Below, piece by piece: positions 14,102-26,131 of a DNA stretch of 64,000 nucleotides. The notes below the pieces were generated by a model. That model searched no databases, was not told the DNA's origin, and saw only the letters and a program-made list of their open reading frames with translations. The stretch's first letter is position 1. Every line of letters starts with the position of its first letter. Source of the stretch: Pholis gunnellus (Eukaryota; Chordata; Actinopteri; Perciformes; Pholidae); NCBI GenBank assembly GCA_910591455.2, contig OU342808.1, positions 11,549,904-11,613,903 on the forward strand, written 5' to 3'. A program made the position numbers and the translations under genes.

Positions 14102-16632
14102 AAGAAATGACAAAGGAAGCTTGTTTGAAGAGGCTGTCCTAATATTGATATTCAGTTTCAGGACCATGGACAGAGCTCTACCTTTTACTGCAGAGGGAAA
14201 CGATGGGATGTGAAATAAAACAAGAAAAGAGAAAGATCTGTGTGAACTCAGCTACATCCAGACAAACCACTAACTGGATAACTGGTTCCACCATCTTCCA
14301 CTAAACCTTCCCAGTTTCCACAAAAAAATAAATAAAAAATCACCATCAAAGCATATTTTCACTGGTGTTAAAGTCATATAGGAGCGAATGTCAGGCTTGC
14401 AAATTCAAGCCAGCACTGGAACCAGTGATTCAACGGGCTGTGAGCTCACTTTCACAAACAAGTGACAGAAACAAGGCAGGCAAACACATGAGAGAGGTCA
14501 TGTCTGAAGTGAAGGCAAACACTGCCACCTGCTGAACGTTTGCCCCAAACTGCAGGCACTAGCTTCAGCAAGCTGCTACAAATCCAATCTAAACCTAAAG
14601 TAGAACAAGATGCACTCATGGAAGGACGGGCAATTTACAGGAGAGGGCTTCTAAATGGAAAGGCGGCAGATGTGACACCAGTACTAATGAAAGATTCAAG
14701 TAATTGATTCAGGGTTCAGGTCAGTCGTACACAGACAAAGAGCGACTTGAGATTGGAGTTGAAACAGGAGTCTCACGGTGCGTTATTGGATTTGAGATTT
14801 TACATGAAAACCAGAGATGGTTAATAAACAACAAGCTACATCAAGGTTGTCAAGTTATAACTTTGGTCGCCATCTACACAGATGATGGGCTCTGGGTTTA
14901 CACTCTGCTGAGGAGATCGATAGGAGCTCTTTACTCCACCGACGGAGAGGGAAGGGCAAGTCAATGAATGTCACTGATCCATGTTGTCTTACACTGTGTA
15001 CAGAAAGAGATGCTATGAACGAGCCTGATTCCCTGTAGTATGAAACGTTCCTCCCACTTGCATGAACAGATCATTTTCTGTAAACGGACTTGCACAGTGT
15101 CCCTTTTCTCACATGCTCTTAAATCGTACTCCCGCAGATAGATTAGCTGTGAAAGTAAACGTCAGACAAACACAGAGAAACACACCTGTTCTTTCTCTAA
15201 GCTTTGAAGCAGTTACTGAGTCAAAGCTTTAGCGAGACACACACAGTTAACTGCTTCATGAAATAGAAGTCTAATGCATGGCACGGAAAGCTGCTGTTCA
15301 TGACACTACATTTCAAACAGATACAGTACGGTTTTACTTTGAAAAAAAAGGCATTTGTAGCTACTAGATCCTGAAACTGGATCCTTGAATGGTTCCAAAA
15401 GGGAACACTGGTGGGAAATAAAAAATTAAAAGTGTGCATGTCTTTGTGTATATTCTGTGCCTGATGAAGTACTCTTTTTGTAAAGTGCAAGGTTTGTTCA
15501 ACACATAAATTAATTTAAAAGGGGACAATATATTTTTTAAAAAAGGAAAATCATTTTGTGATGGGTGTACTGTAGCATCATCATACTGTAGTTGAAGTTG
15601 ACAACAGACCATGCTGCAGAAAATATGCACATACACACACACACAAAATATGTAAGTAATTCAATGTGTTGAAGGAGCCCAGTCTAGTACCGTAAGCTAC
15701 TGAGACTAAATGACAAAAACCGTTACCACCACAGCGGTCAAAACCCTTTGTCCTTCCGGGGTAAAAAACACCCGACAACGATTTCAGTACCTACATACCT
15801 GAGCCCAGGTTATTAGTACAGCGCCTCCCAATGTTTACACAAACAATAACAGTTACATTTCTTGATATTTCCAACACCAAATTTGTCTCTCACAGCCTGC
15901 CCTTTTCAAAATAAAAATAAACCAACATTACTGTGTTGCTTACTGGCAGTGGTGAGCTAAAAAGCACTCACAGTCTCCCACACTCTATATTTAGTGATCT
16001 GGCTTTCAAATTGAGGCCAGAGGAATATATAGCCTGTCTCAGTCTCTGTAGACCCAGTCTGCAAAAGACAGGGGGGCGGAGAGTCTTTGGGATGATGCTA
16101 GGGTTAAAAAAGTGAAGAAAAACGGTCCTCCAAGGCTTTTCCCACAGCCTTTGACCTGCAACACCTAATACAACCATAGAATAACAAGTCCCCTTGGAAA
16201 GGAGAGTGATCTGTTGTCGGGCTGAATGGAAGCCCAGTTTCCACAGTGCCATTAGCATACTGTTTTCCAACTCGACTGAGCAGACAGCGCTGCCCTCTCC
16301 TGGCTCCTACTGGAAACTGAATTACATTAAAGACGCTGAATAGCAAATATATCCAAATATCTTAGCTGGCCTGAGGACCATGCTCAACATGCTGGACTAG
16401 TGCTGAAGACACCTTTCACCTTGGATCTAACTTGTATGCACTCTTGTATGTTTACCCAAGACTGTATCAGCCCAGCATTTATTCATCAAGGTTAAATTCT
16501 GAACATGAATGTCTTGCCTCAGTGCCTCATGGGTGTGTTACACTCTAACAGCTTGCACTTAGACTATAAAAAAAGCATTCCACGCGGGTTATATATTCCA
16601 TTTTAGTAGCCGCTCTCTCCGGTTGCCCTTAC

Positions 16633-16841
16633 CAGACTGATCGTTCATCATGCGGATGGCTTTAGCTTTAGCCAACTCCAGAGCCGTGACCCATCTCTGC
16701 CGCTCCACCTCTGTGCTGGCCTTCAGGTGGTAAGTGCGGCCTCCGCTGCTCAGGACAATGTTGCAGGCGTCCTCCGTGTCGATGTGTGCCGTGGCCAAGT
16801 TGATAGTTCCACGGCACGTATGGGCCATCTCTGCCTGCGTC
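16633..16841 (-). CDS. osbp2: osbp2 exon 2 (PH domain C-half)
   Basis: Acceptor ttttgttgcag and donor GTAAGG bracket 209 bp. They encode RTQAEMAHTCRGTINLA through IRMMNDQS, with the conserved final PH helix (ERQRWVTALELAKAKA). It ends one base into the next codon, fitting the Asp-rich DDSG continuation known in the family. Confidence 0.93.
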
Positions 16842-19800
16842 CTGCAACAAAATAACAGGCGAGAGACAGAGACAGAGAGAGAAACAAGAAAGAGCTGAAG
16901 GACTTTTCTGTCAGTCGGAGTATTGCAGGTGAGGTAGTACAATCGGCATTCCTACGGCAAATAAGCACAAGCAGGGAGGCTAGGAGGGACAGAGAAATGC
17001 CACAGATTATATAAGGATTCACTTTGAAAGCCAAGCAGCAGTGGAAGCACTTGGTTATTTAACTTTTCACATGCACCTTCTCTGTAGCACAATCATCCAT
17101 GCATGAAACCTAAACCTGTATTAGCTACTGTTAAAAAGAAAATGTGATATTTTCTAATTCACTCAGTGTGGCCTGTCTGCCCCGCTGCAATTGTGCTGAA
17201 TTGTGGGTATTCTGTGTAACCAACTGTTGCACAGTCAGTGGGCCACAGTAGTGTAGATAACAAGGCCATTGTCTGCCTCCAAGCCTCTGTAGCTCGCAAA
17301 ACCAAACAACGAATAGCAGCGAGAACAAAGAGAGAACAGAGTGTGAGAGCGGTTAAAAAAAAAAAAAAAGAGAGAGATAGCGGGGAGGAGAGCCAAAGCA
17401 GCAGAGCAAGAGATTAGAACAAAGAGCAAGGGCAAGAGTGTTGTACGTCTACTGCGGAAGTCTAAGCCGAATGCATAGGCCGTGTGTTTCCAAAAACATC
17501 TTCCAATAACACAACTGCAGGTGTACATCATCCAAAACAGAAATATACTGTAGTAGAATGTATTCATTAGCATAATCATGTGGTAGGTGTTCTACATCAT
17601 GTGTCAAGTTTTTATACATGATTCCTGTTAGGAATGAGTTACTACAACTATGATTAACTGAAAAAAAGAAGAAGATTCAAGCCAAACATTACGGATTGTG
17701 TGGTGGGAAGCTGTCTGTCTCTCATTCTGTGAAGCTAAGCTGCAGAGCAGGCTGGAACAGTATACGCCCCACAGAGAGCTGAGCGTATGCAGGTCTCCGC
17801 TCCAGCCACAGACAGATGATTTTGCTGATTAACACCCTCAACCAGAGAGCAGCAGACTAATCAGCGAAAACACATGCTGTGGTGTGGTTGTTTCAAATTA
17901 AACAAAATAAAAAAGGCCTCAACCCCCGGCGTCACATGATTGCCCACCCACACTCTTAGAAACAGCCGCCTTGAAGCATGCAGCCATGCAATCACGTGGA
18001 TGCAGCCGTCTGTGGGTGCTAACGTCGCTTCATTCATCCTCAGTGAGCTCTCACCGCCACAGGCAGCTGCCTCCCAGCAGCACTAAACCTTAAAACCAGA
18101 TCCAGTCTCGGTTGACATTGACAAGGTGGCTGCCGCCTTATTAAGTCAGAAGTTGAAGTGCATTTTAAGATCTGCCAGGCAGTGACTTCCCACACACTGC
18201 TTCTACTGGCTGAAGTCAGGTCTTGTTATAATGCCAATCCAGAACAAGCACTTCAGTGTACCACTCTTCTTGCCGGGGCTCCGTACACATCAGTCGTGTA
18301 GACGAGGTCGCACCGGGGCCAATGCGAAGCTGTGCGGAGCCCGGTTTTCGGCCTTGCCGAGCCCCAGCTCGGCTGCAGAGTCCTGGGTGTGAGGGGGTTA
18401 ACATTCTGAGTGTGCTGCTGATGAGTAAGATGAGACCCACACCGATCGCTTCGGCCCTGTGGGAAGGCGAGGCCATGCAAAGGCCATGAGATATACAGTC
18501 AAGGAAACTACAAAAGCTGGGAAAGAGAGACTACAGAAGCGTTACGGCACTAGTAGGGGAAGGCGAGTGGGGGGCAGCTGAGGGCATGAGAGAGGGTCCT
18601 GCATGAGCCAGGAGAGAATAGCTTTACCTGTCAGTCCCCTGTGCACATATCCTCATAAAACACAAATCCACCGATCTGGAGCATGTAATGACAGAACAAC
18701 AACCAGTGAACAACACAGAACAGACGGCCATAAGCATGAGGAGACACACACACACACACACAGACACAGACAGGCAGAGGAAATAGGACACAGTACCCAG
18801 AGCATGAGAATGTAGAAAGGTTTTGTTGTGGCTGGGGGCTGAAATATCACAAGACATGGAGGGAGAGAGCCAGAGAAACGCTGGGGAACGTGTTGTGCTG
18901 AAGACAGAGAGGAAACATGAGACAAGGAAACCAAAGCAATGATACTGCAACATGGACAGCATGACATGACCTGCTGAAAGACGGAAACAATGAGATGGTG
19001 AGAACGTGGCCAGACTCCCCTGCTCTCTTTAATTTGACTCTGCTGCTCTCACCTTTACATAAAAACAACAAAGACCACACAACCAGGCCGCACACAGGGA
19101 CGATTTTACACACACACACACCCACTGTAGCTTTGTGCTAAGACCAACTAAGAGCCTATTAACGAGATTAGATCACAGCGTCCACATCTCTTGCTCCAGT
19201 CATTCTTCTGATGTGCCACTCTAACAGGGTTCAGGCCAGGCTCTATACCCTGCAGCTGGGAACAAGGTTAGCTAGCTCACCGCTCTCCCTGCACCGAGGG
19301 AGCTGAGTGTGCCAGCAGTAACACAATAACCTGCCTTTACAAAAGGGACAGGAAGGGTACCGAACCCCCCACTGAGCACCTAAACTGATACTATCTAGTT
19401 ACTATCCTGCAGCTGAGAAGAAAACATGGCCGGCCTATGAAAGCCAAGGCTGGTTTCACTGATATGGAAGCTCCAATTGCACTCAAGGCTTTAATGCTCC
19501 ATAATCTTCCCTGAAGCACCAGGCCGGATTTACTTTAAGAGGTGAGTAAGTATGTGCTGAGAGTATTAAAATTGGGAGGAAAAGTCAATTAAGAAATGAA
19601 AAGTGAAAGACGTTCAGCGCAGGAGGGCGGACAGAGATCTTGTCACAGAATTGCTCAATGAGGCCATTTCGGAGGATCTAAAGTGAAACAGATGAGACGC
19701 CAAGGCTGATGTGGTATAAAAACAGCCAGCCTTGCAATGTCAGCGCCAAACGTAATCAACAACAAGTGCAAAGTTGAATCTCTGTAGAAACTCATTACAC

Positions 19801-20150
19801 TTCAACAGACGCAAGCGCTGAGTGTGTCAGTCTGCCCACAGACTCAAAGCATTGATTATGGTCCTCCATCGCCCTTTGGCTTCTCAGCAACACGTTAGAG
19901 AGCTAAGCCTTTGCTTTGACATCAGCACGCCTTAGGAATGAAAGGGATCTCTCAGGTTATTGGCTAGACCTCTATATGTCAGCCACTAATGATGCATCAG
20001 CAATACAAACTGATCTCTTAAAAAGGGCAAACATGTATCTCAGTGCTTCAACTTCAAAGACCACAGAAATACTGACAATGTTGTTGTACACAAAGTGTAA
20101 GAGCAACTACTGAACTTAAGTGTTATTATAACAGAGAGTGGTAATCGTAA

Positions 20151-20199
<49 letters not shown>

Positions 20200-22567
20200 C
20201 TGGCTTATTTCTCTGCATAATCGTCTCATAATTATAGGACAAGAGAAAAAAATATTCTGCAGAACACAATAACCACTTGACATACAAAGACGACAGTTTA
20301 ATTAACATGCCGTCTGATTTGTCTGACTGTTACCCTTTCACTTCCCTCGCAGTAGAAATGCAGACATCGGTGGAGGGGATAACTTGTGCTCTTCGCTGCC
20401 TCTGTGCTCAGATGTCGTCGTGCTACCTTAGCTTCAGGGGAAACAGTCACCTTACAACATAATGGACTATTAATAGAGGGTAGAGAGGCAACAGGCATCT
20501 TTCCTTTCACGACTATCTCAGGCAGGAGAAGTGCTTTGGCTACTACGCCTACGTGTCAAATGGCACTGCTGACATGAAAAGACAATAGACTGTAGCATGG
20601 GATGAAATAGGCTCTGAATGTGGTTTTGATCAGGTTTTTCTACAAGTACAAGCGTGTTCAAATCTAAATCGTCATATTTTAGGATGACATGTACTGTATG
20701 ACTGTTGGAACTACAAGGAAGCATAATGAGTCAAAATGTTGCCTTGCAGTCAGAGGATCCACTCAAACCTCCATACTGGCAAGAAGAGCAGTGAGTCCCT
20801 CACTCCTTCATAGTCGATTATAGACAATTATCCTTGAGGAATCAGCTTAGTGTCACATTCATTATTTGTATTACTGCAAGCAATTACAGTGTGCATTACC
20901 ATATTAAGCTAGAAGTTTTGTTTTTTTATCATATCTGATTTGTGAGGTTACTTAAACTTTACAGACAGCTTTGACAAATAGTACGGTTAGCAGATGAAGG
21001 TTAACTCCAGTGGGGGCACCTTCACTCTGCTGTGAACCATTTAATTGGGAAAACTGGGTCAGACCGGGGGAACAACTGTTGCAACGAATACTCAATCTCT
21101 CCTTTTGTGTGGACCATACACAGGTGGTTCAGGGGTTTCCTGGTTTGGCATCATTAACTGTTTCATACCCATCTCATAGTGCAAGAATATCCAAATGTTG
21201 GGTGTACTGATAATCTGGGAAACAGAGACACTTTGGAAGTTAACTTAATGGGAATGAATGTTGGGTAAAAATGCTCTGAGTGCACAAAGGACAGTGTGAC
21301 CCAGAAGATGATACAGCAGAGTATTTGAATGTTGCCAAAAGCGCTACAAGTTAAAGCAAGAAGGGTGGTTGAACATGCAAGAGCCCGGCAATGAAAGCAA
21401 TGAAAAGTAGGCCTCTCAGCTTTTCTGTGACAAAGTAATCACAATCCAGAGGCTGGCCTCAGGCGGAAGCACTGAAAATGCAATAAAGTGCACCTAGAAG
21501 TTGCACTATATCGTCACACTGCTGTCCCCCCCTAGACCATGTAACAGTTCATTCACCTGCTAGTAAGTATAGTAAGGTTATATTCATAATAGATAATTAA
21601 TATGTTGTTGTTGCTGTTGAGGACAATTAGGTTTGGATATATATCATGGACCTTCACAACATGCAGGACTCTTCTGTGTTGAGGCGAACTGAATATAGTT
21701 TCTCTACACCTGTGGAAACACGACTCTATGGCTAGACGCACCTGAGCCACAGGTGTTGATCTACTGTATAGCTACCGTTAGCTCACAGCTAGCAGCTGCG
21801 TGATCAACGTGCAGACAGAAATACAATGATGACGACGATCATTTACAGTTATCATACTTAGTGACGTCGCTCAGTAACGTTTGTTAATTGGATGAATGAA
21901 TGAATTTCGAAAAAAAAGACATGACATTCATAACGAATACAATTTTAGACAATGAAGTGAAAGGTGATTATTAGGACGTTGACTTTACTAACTCCTTGTT
22001 TAAAAGACGCGTAGCCTAGTGTCGCTGAGGAGCGAACTGCGCTTCAGCTGTCAACGGCTGTGGCTAGCTGGCTAGCTTCGTGTGCTAGCTGACGTCTGTA
22101 CCAACTGTAAACACAAGTAGACACTTTAACGAGTTAGAAGCCTTGTTGCTATTGCTGCTGTGTGCATGTCTCTACGTGTCGGTGCCTTTCCGTAACACAC
22201 AGTCATTCAAAGTGAAACATCAACGTTTCTGTCGCTGTCAGCGTGAAGTAAACAGACAGCTGACTGTGTCCGTTTGACAGCTAGCTTTAGCCTGATGCTA
22301 GCCAGCTGAGGCGGCCAGCTGTAACGCGCCGACACAGATCTATGAGCTGCGCGCGGCTGTTGGCGTTTACTTTGAGAAATATTGCACACTGCGTCTTAAA
22401 AAAATGTACCTGTAATATGAAAGCAGGCCATTGCTGAGGACAAACCACCGCCGCTGGTATCCTTTCAAATAGTTGGTCCATTTAAAAAGCCAGCCTTTGT
22501 AAGTATCCGACCCTGGTGCCGGGGCCGCGGCAGAGGCGGATGCCGAGCCCTTCCCTTGCTCGCTCAT
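16633..22567 (-). CDS. osbp2: oxysterol-binding protein 2 (ORP4), first two coding exons, partial
   Basis: OSBP/ORP4-type proteins carry sterols and phosphoinositides between membranes; the PH domain binds Golgi/TGN phosphoinositides. Only 122 codons plus one base are in the window. Exon 1 gives a 22-residue Ser/Ala-rich leader and TYKGWLFKWTNYLKGYQRRW (from residue 22). Exon 2 gives AEMAHTCRGTINLATAHID, the CNIVLSSGG loop and STEVERQRWVTALELAKAKA, completing the PH domain (about 22-115). TAHIDTED and IRMMN fit OSBP2 better than OSBP. The ATG at 22567 is the first in frame after an in-frame TGA at 22720-22718 and has A at -3. The coiled coil, FFAT motif and ORD exons were not found and should lie left of position 1. 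Confidence 0.88.
18235..18490. other. GC/CpG-rich unassigned block in osbp2 intron 1
   Basis: A sharply GC-rich island with overlapping open frames on both strands (86 and 75 codons on minus, 77 on plus). None matches a family I know and no convincing splice sites frame them. It may be an alternative first exon/promoter, a transposon fragment or a CpG island. Confidence 0.25.
20153..20195. repeat. (TA)n microsatellite
   Basis: Perfect alternating TA array of about 43 bp in osbp2 intron 1. Confidence 0.95.
22410..22567 (-). CDS. osbp2: osbp2 exon 1 (start codon, PH domain N-half)
   Basis: Encodes MSEQGKGSASASAAAPAPGS followed by YKGWLFKWTNYLKGYQ and RRWFVLSNGLLSYY, ending two bases into Arg at donor GTACAT. 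The leader is far shorter than the long N-terminal regions of mammalian OSBP and long OSBP2. Confidence 0.9.
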
Positions 22568-22569
22568 CC

Positions 22570-22760
22570 TCCGCCGCACGCCGAAGGATGCAGGATGAAC
22601 CGGGGACAGCGGGGACAGGGACACTACCCCACCGGGACTACGACCCGGTCGAGGACGTCGGCACTGACGGATGCGCTGGGTCAGCTCTAGGGCGAGAGGA
22701 ACCACCGTGAACCCCTTTCACATGACGCCGGAATGGACACCAAAGGAAGAAGTGATGCCA
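22570..22760 (-). promoter_or_regulatory. osbp2: osbp2 5' UTR and CpG-rich promoter
   Basis: The DNA just upstream of the osbp2 ATG is GC- and CpG-rich (cggtcgaggacgtcggcac and similar), and CpG density stays high into the first 500 bp of intron 1. No TATA box is seen. The start site is not determined. Confidence 0.45.
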
Positions 22761-22799
22761 AGACACTTTGCTGATGCAGACTGCAGAGGATTCAGAGCA

Positions 22800-25700
22800 C
22801 AGAGCTGGACTGGATAGAAAGGAAATTCCCCTACATTGCCTCCATATAATCTGATAAGGCTGTCACTAAATCAACAATGATTTCTATGTCGACAGTGCCA
22901 AACAGTTCACGGCAGTAATTTAGGAGGGAGCGGCTGCTGACCTGGCCATTCATGAAGTGTGGATATGAATGGAAACTGCCGCTCTATCAACTCAAGTCTA
23001 TGGTTCAGACCTGCACCACGTGATGTTGTTATCCAAACATTCCTAAACATTTGACATGCGGTTTGGCTGCTGATTTTACACATGATACTTGTCAGGTCAC
23101 AGGTGAGTTGATAGATGTAGGACGCTGCAATGTCATGACGCACATGGCCAATTTACAATCATCATCTTATCATCATTCATCAGGGTCAGATAATGAGTTA
23201 TATGATCAGTGGCACATGGGAGAAGTTTACTCTCTGCCTTACATTTAAAGCAAACCCTTTTTGGCAGAAAGCCCTAAAGTGCTGTTCAGTGGGATCCATA
23301 TCTTGGTTTCCCACAGGGTTGGATTATCAAGCAGGAAACTGGCCCGGTGCCCCAGACCCCCTGGTGCCCCAAAATGCTCCAGGGCCAATGTTGATTAATC
23401 TTGGGTAGTTAGTTCTGTATTATTACTTAATTAATCTTACCACTACATTTGAAATAAAAAATGCTAAGAACATCAGTATTTCAGTTTATTTTGTGCTTGC
23501 GTGGGGCATAGTACCAAATAAAACTGTGTTTAATCAAAATGACCACAAACTGACTGCACAATGCACAGGGCCGTAGATACGGGTTAAGAAGATTGATGAT
23601 GGCCCAATAACAATGTGTTTGCCTAGACTCCATAACAGGTATGCTACCCACAGGAGAGGGGAGATTATGCAAAGAACTTCAATCAATCAGGCAACACATG
23701 CAGTAAGGTACCATGGACAGTACTAAGATAATTACTCAATTAATTAATCTGCTTATATAGTACATTATTGACTCTTATTATCCCTCTGCCACTGTAAATG
23801 ATGAGTAATTCGTTATTACAGATGACTAGGGATTAGAGATCCCCAGATGATCATCTTGTGTTGTTGAGTACAACCAACAATGCATTTGAAACACAAATCT
23901 AATGGGATGCTTGCTCGGTGTCGGCCTCTGATTTGGCTCCTGATAACATCGCTTTACCACAGGGTGGCAATGTTGTCCAAATGATCTCAATGTGATGTAA
24001 TTGCAGTACAGGATTGAAGTGACCAGAGTGAGGTTGCTGTTCTCAAATGCATTTAATATATTAAAAAAAGAAACAGGATTACTCACAGTACCAACACAGT
24101 AAAAATAAATACAAGTAATGTTTCTGATAAAAAACGGTAGCCCTTTTTATTTGGAAACGCACACACAGACAAACTGATGAGAACTCATGCTACACACAGT
24201 TGCTGCTACATACTGTATTTCTTTTTTCTTTTTTTTTGACTAGAAAAAAAATAAAACAACACCACCATCTGCCCTGAATGAAGGGTTCAACACTACATCT
24301 CGGAGAGAATCATGAGCTTGTGCTATCACATGCCAGTGAAAAACAACCACATTCACTCCACGCAGCTGCTCATTACAGTGTCAGAAAACCATGTATTACA
24401 AAAATTAAACACAATATCAAATTTTCACATCAGTGCAGTTAAACCCTGACCCGTTGGCTCTACCAACAAAAGCATGCAAGTCAATAACTCCATGAACCAC
24501 TCTTATATACAATAGGTCTGCTTACTTTCAATGCAGCCCTGTTCACAAACTAACTGGGCCTAATCATATGAATAAGCAACTGTTAATCTCACAACATTAC
24601 CAATTACATACTATTCAGATACTGATATGAAAGCTTTATTCAGGTTCCTGTGTCTGTGATGCACTCGTGGGGTGTTTTGTGGAAGTCATTAAGCTCTGCC
24701 TCCGTATTTCTGCAGGATGTCTTGGAGTGGATTACATCTACTATACGTGAGGCATTTCTAATATAATATGGTCGTACATATAATCAGTCAGTTTATTGCT
24801 CCTTCCTAATCCAGCTTGTACATCAATCTCTTATCTTGTTGTGTCTGTCCTTTGCTTGCCTGAATGTTAGCTGTCAAACCTGTCTCCCTCTCTCTCTCCC
24901 TCTCTCTCCCTCCCTCTCTCGCTTGCACACGAGCATACGCACACACATATAAACATCGACGTTGCGTGCACAGGTTCTCTTTTCAGGCTCTGTAGCCTCC
25001 TGCAGGTCGCCAGTTCCCTGGATTTAATGTATTCATCAGAAACAGACACTGAGTGAGGGCAGGGAACAGATTAAAGCCCCACTGTACATCAAGATAGGGA
25101 CTGCAGCATTTTCTGCTGCAAGACAACCTTAAAAAAACCTTTGCCTGAACAAACAGCTTTCACCGTACGCCAAGTTTGAAACGGGGACAGGGAAAGAAAA
25201 ATAAATGCAGGCTACTTTTCAGAATCTAAAATCAAACACCATCTAATCATGACTGTACACTGTGGGATAATCCCCCAGGAAGTGATACATTAGCTATTTT
25301 TTGCTCTGGATTATTCTTATTATCTTGCTTACCATTAACAAAGAAAATCCAAATAAGTCAGATACGATATTAGCGTCTGCTGTTGACCTTATTGAATATT
25401 ACAAATTCAAAAGGAAGACTCAATGATATTGCTGCTTCTTCGTTTTGAGCCTTACAAACACAGCCTCCACCCTGTCAGGCCCAGCTACAGCCACGATACA
25501 ACCCTCAAGAAGACCTGCTGCTGTGTGATGTGGGAAGCGCAGCCTCAAATGAGTAACTGTCTTGATGTGAGGAAAAATGACTGTGCTATGTTAGTTGTAT
25601 TGTTTCCCACTGCTTTCTCTCCTACCTCCTTCCTTGCATTTACACATTTGGCAGAATCTGACTAGGAAGTGCTTGGATGACCATGTGTGAAATGTAAGTG

Positions 25701-25800
25701 TCTTTTACAGCGCAAGAGACTAATAAACCTCATTATGAAAAATCAGCTCAGTAAAGCAGGAGGCCACAGGGTATTTTTCCAGCCATTTAGATAAGAAGTC
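22800..25800. other. spacer between osbp2 and rasl10a (includes possible rasl10a 3' UTR)
   Basis: No gene-like frame. The left part has a cagggttggattatcaag-type GC-rich repeat fragment (about 23316-23420) and the right part a CT-rich tract (24881-24921). If the distal AATAAA at 24146-24151 is used, roughly 24.1-25.86 kb is rasl10a 3' UTR. Confidence 0.45.
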
Positions 25801-25802
25801 TT

Positions 25803-25808
25803 TTTATT
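25803..25808 (-). terminator. rasl10a: candidate proximal poly(A) signal of rasl10a
   Basis: AATAAA on the minus strand about 53 nt after the rasl10a stop. A 3' UTR this short would be unusual. A second AATAAA at 24151-24146 would give about 1.7 kb and may be the main site. Neither is proven. Confidence 0.3.
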
Positions 25809-25860
25809 CTCCGTTGCCGCTCCACTCCTGAGGTGAGAGGGGTGGAGAGAGCTCTCTGGG

Positions 25861-26131
25861 TCACATGATGGTGCAGCGGTTCCTCTGTAGCGCCCCCTGC
25901 AGACGGATGGCGGTGTGGTTCTGCCGCATGCCCCGTGTCACGGCGATGCCCAGCAGCTCTTTGAAGAGCAGGACTACATGCCAGTTAAACTTGGCAGAGC
26001 ACTCCACATAGCCACACTTCCAGGTCTTCTTCACCAGGACTGACACCGCCCTGCGAGGCATGAATCGCTGCCTCTGTAGGTCTCTCTTGTTGCCCACCAC
26101 CAGGATTGGCACCTCGCTGCTGCTGCCTTCC
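25861..26131 (-). CDS. rasl10a: rasl10a exon 3 (G4, G5, CAAX)
   Basis: Encodes REGSSSEVPILVVGNKRDLQ, WKCGYVECSAKFNWHV and LQGALQRNRCTIM, then TGA at 25863-25861 (residues 114-203). Acceptor ctcctgcag. Confidence 0.95.

Larger units (their letters stand above)
11050..16630. other. osbp2 intron 2, right part: no gene found
   Basis: Intronic DNA holding two long opposed dinucleotide arrays (11842-12151) and a 22-G run in a GA-rich tract at about 13.8-14.1 kb. A 160-codon frame on the minus strand there (13685-14167) is a low-complexity translation of GA/CT-rich DNA. Confidence 0.5.
16842..22409. other. osbp2: osbp2 intron 1
   Basis: 5.6 kb between the two osbp2 exons. It holds a (TA)n array (20153-20195), a GC-rich unassigned block (18235-18490) and, near exon 1, CpG- and GCTAGC-rich DNA (21990-22370). 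No protein-coding exon was recognised. Confidence 0.7.

Noticed and set aside
13685..14167. 160-codon minus frame rich in Pro and Ser
   Set aside because: Composition follows the GA/poly(G) tract; no domain or splice context for osbp2.
22568..22705. Upstream extension of the osbp2 frame to 22705
   Set aside because: It starts at GTG, not ATG, and has no ATG before MSEQ; an in-frame TGA is at 22720-22718.
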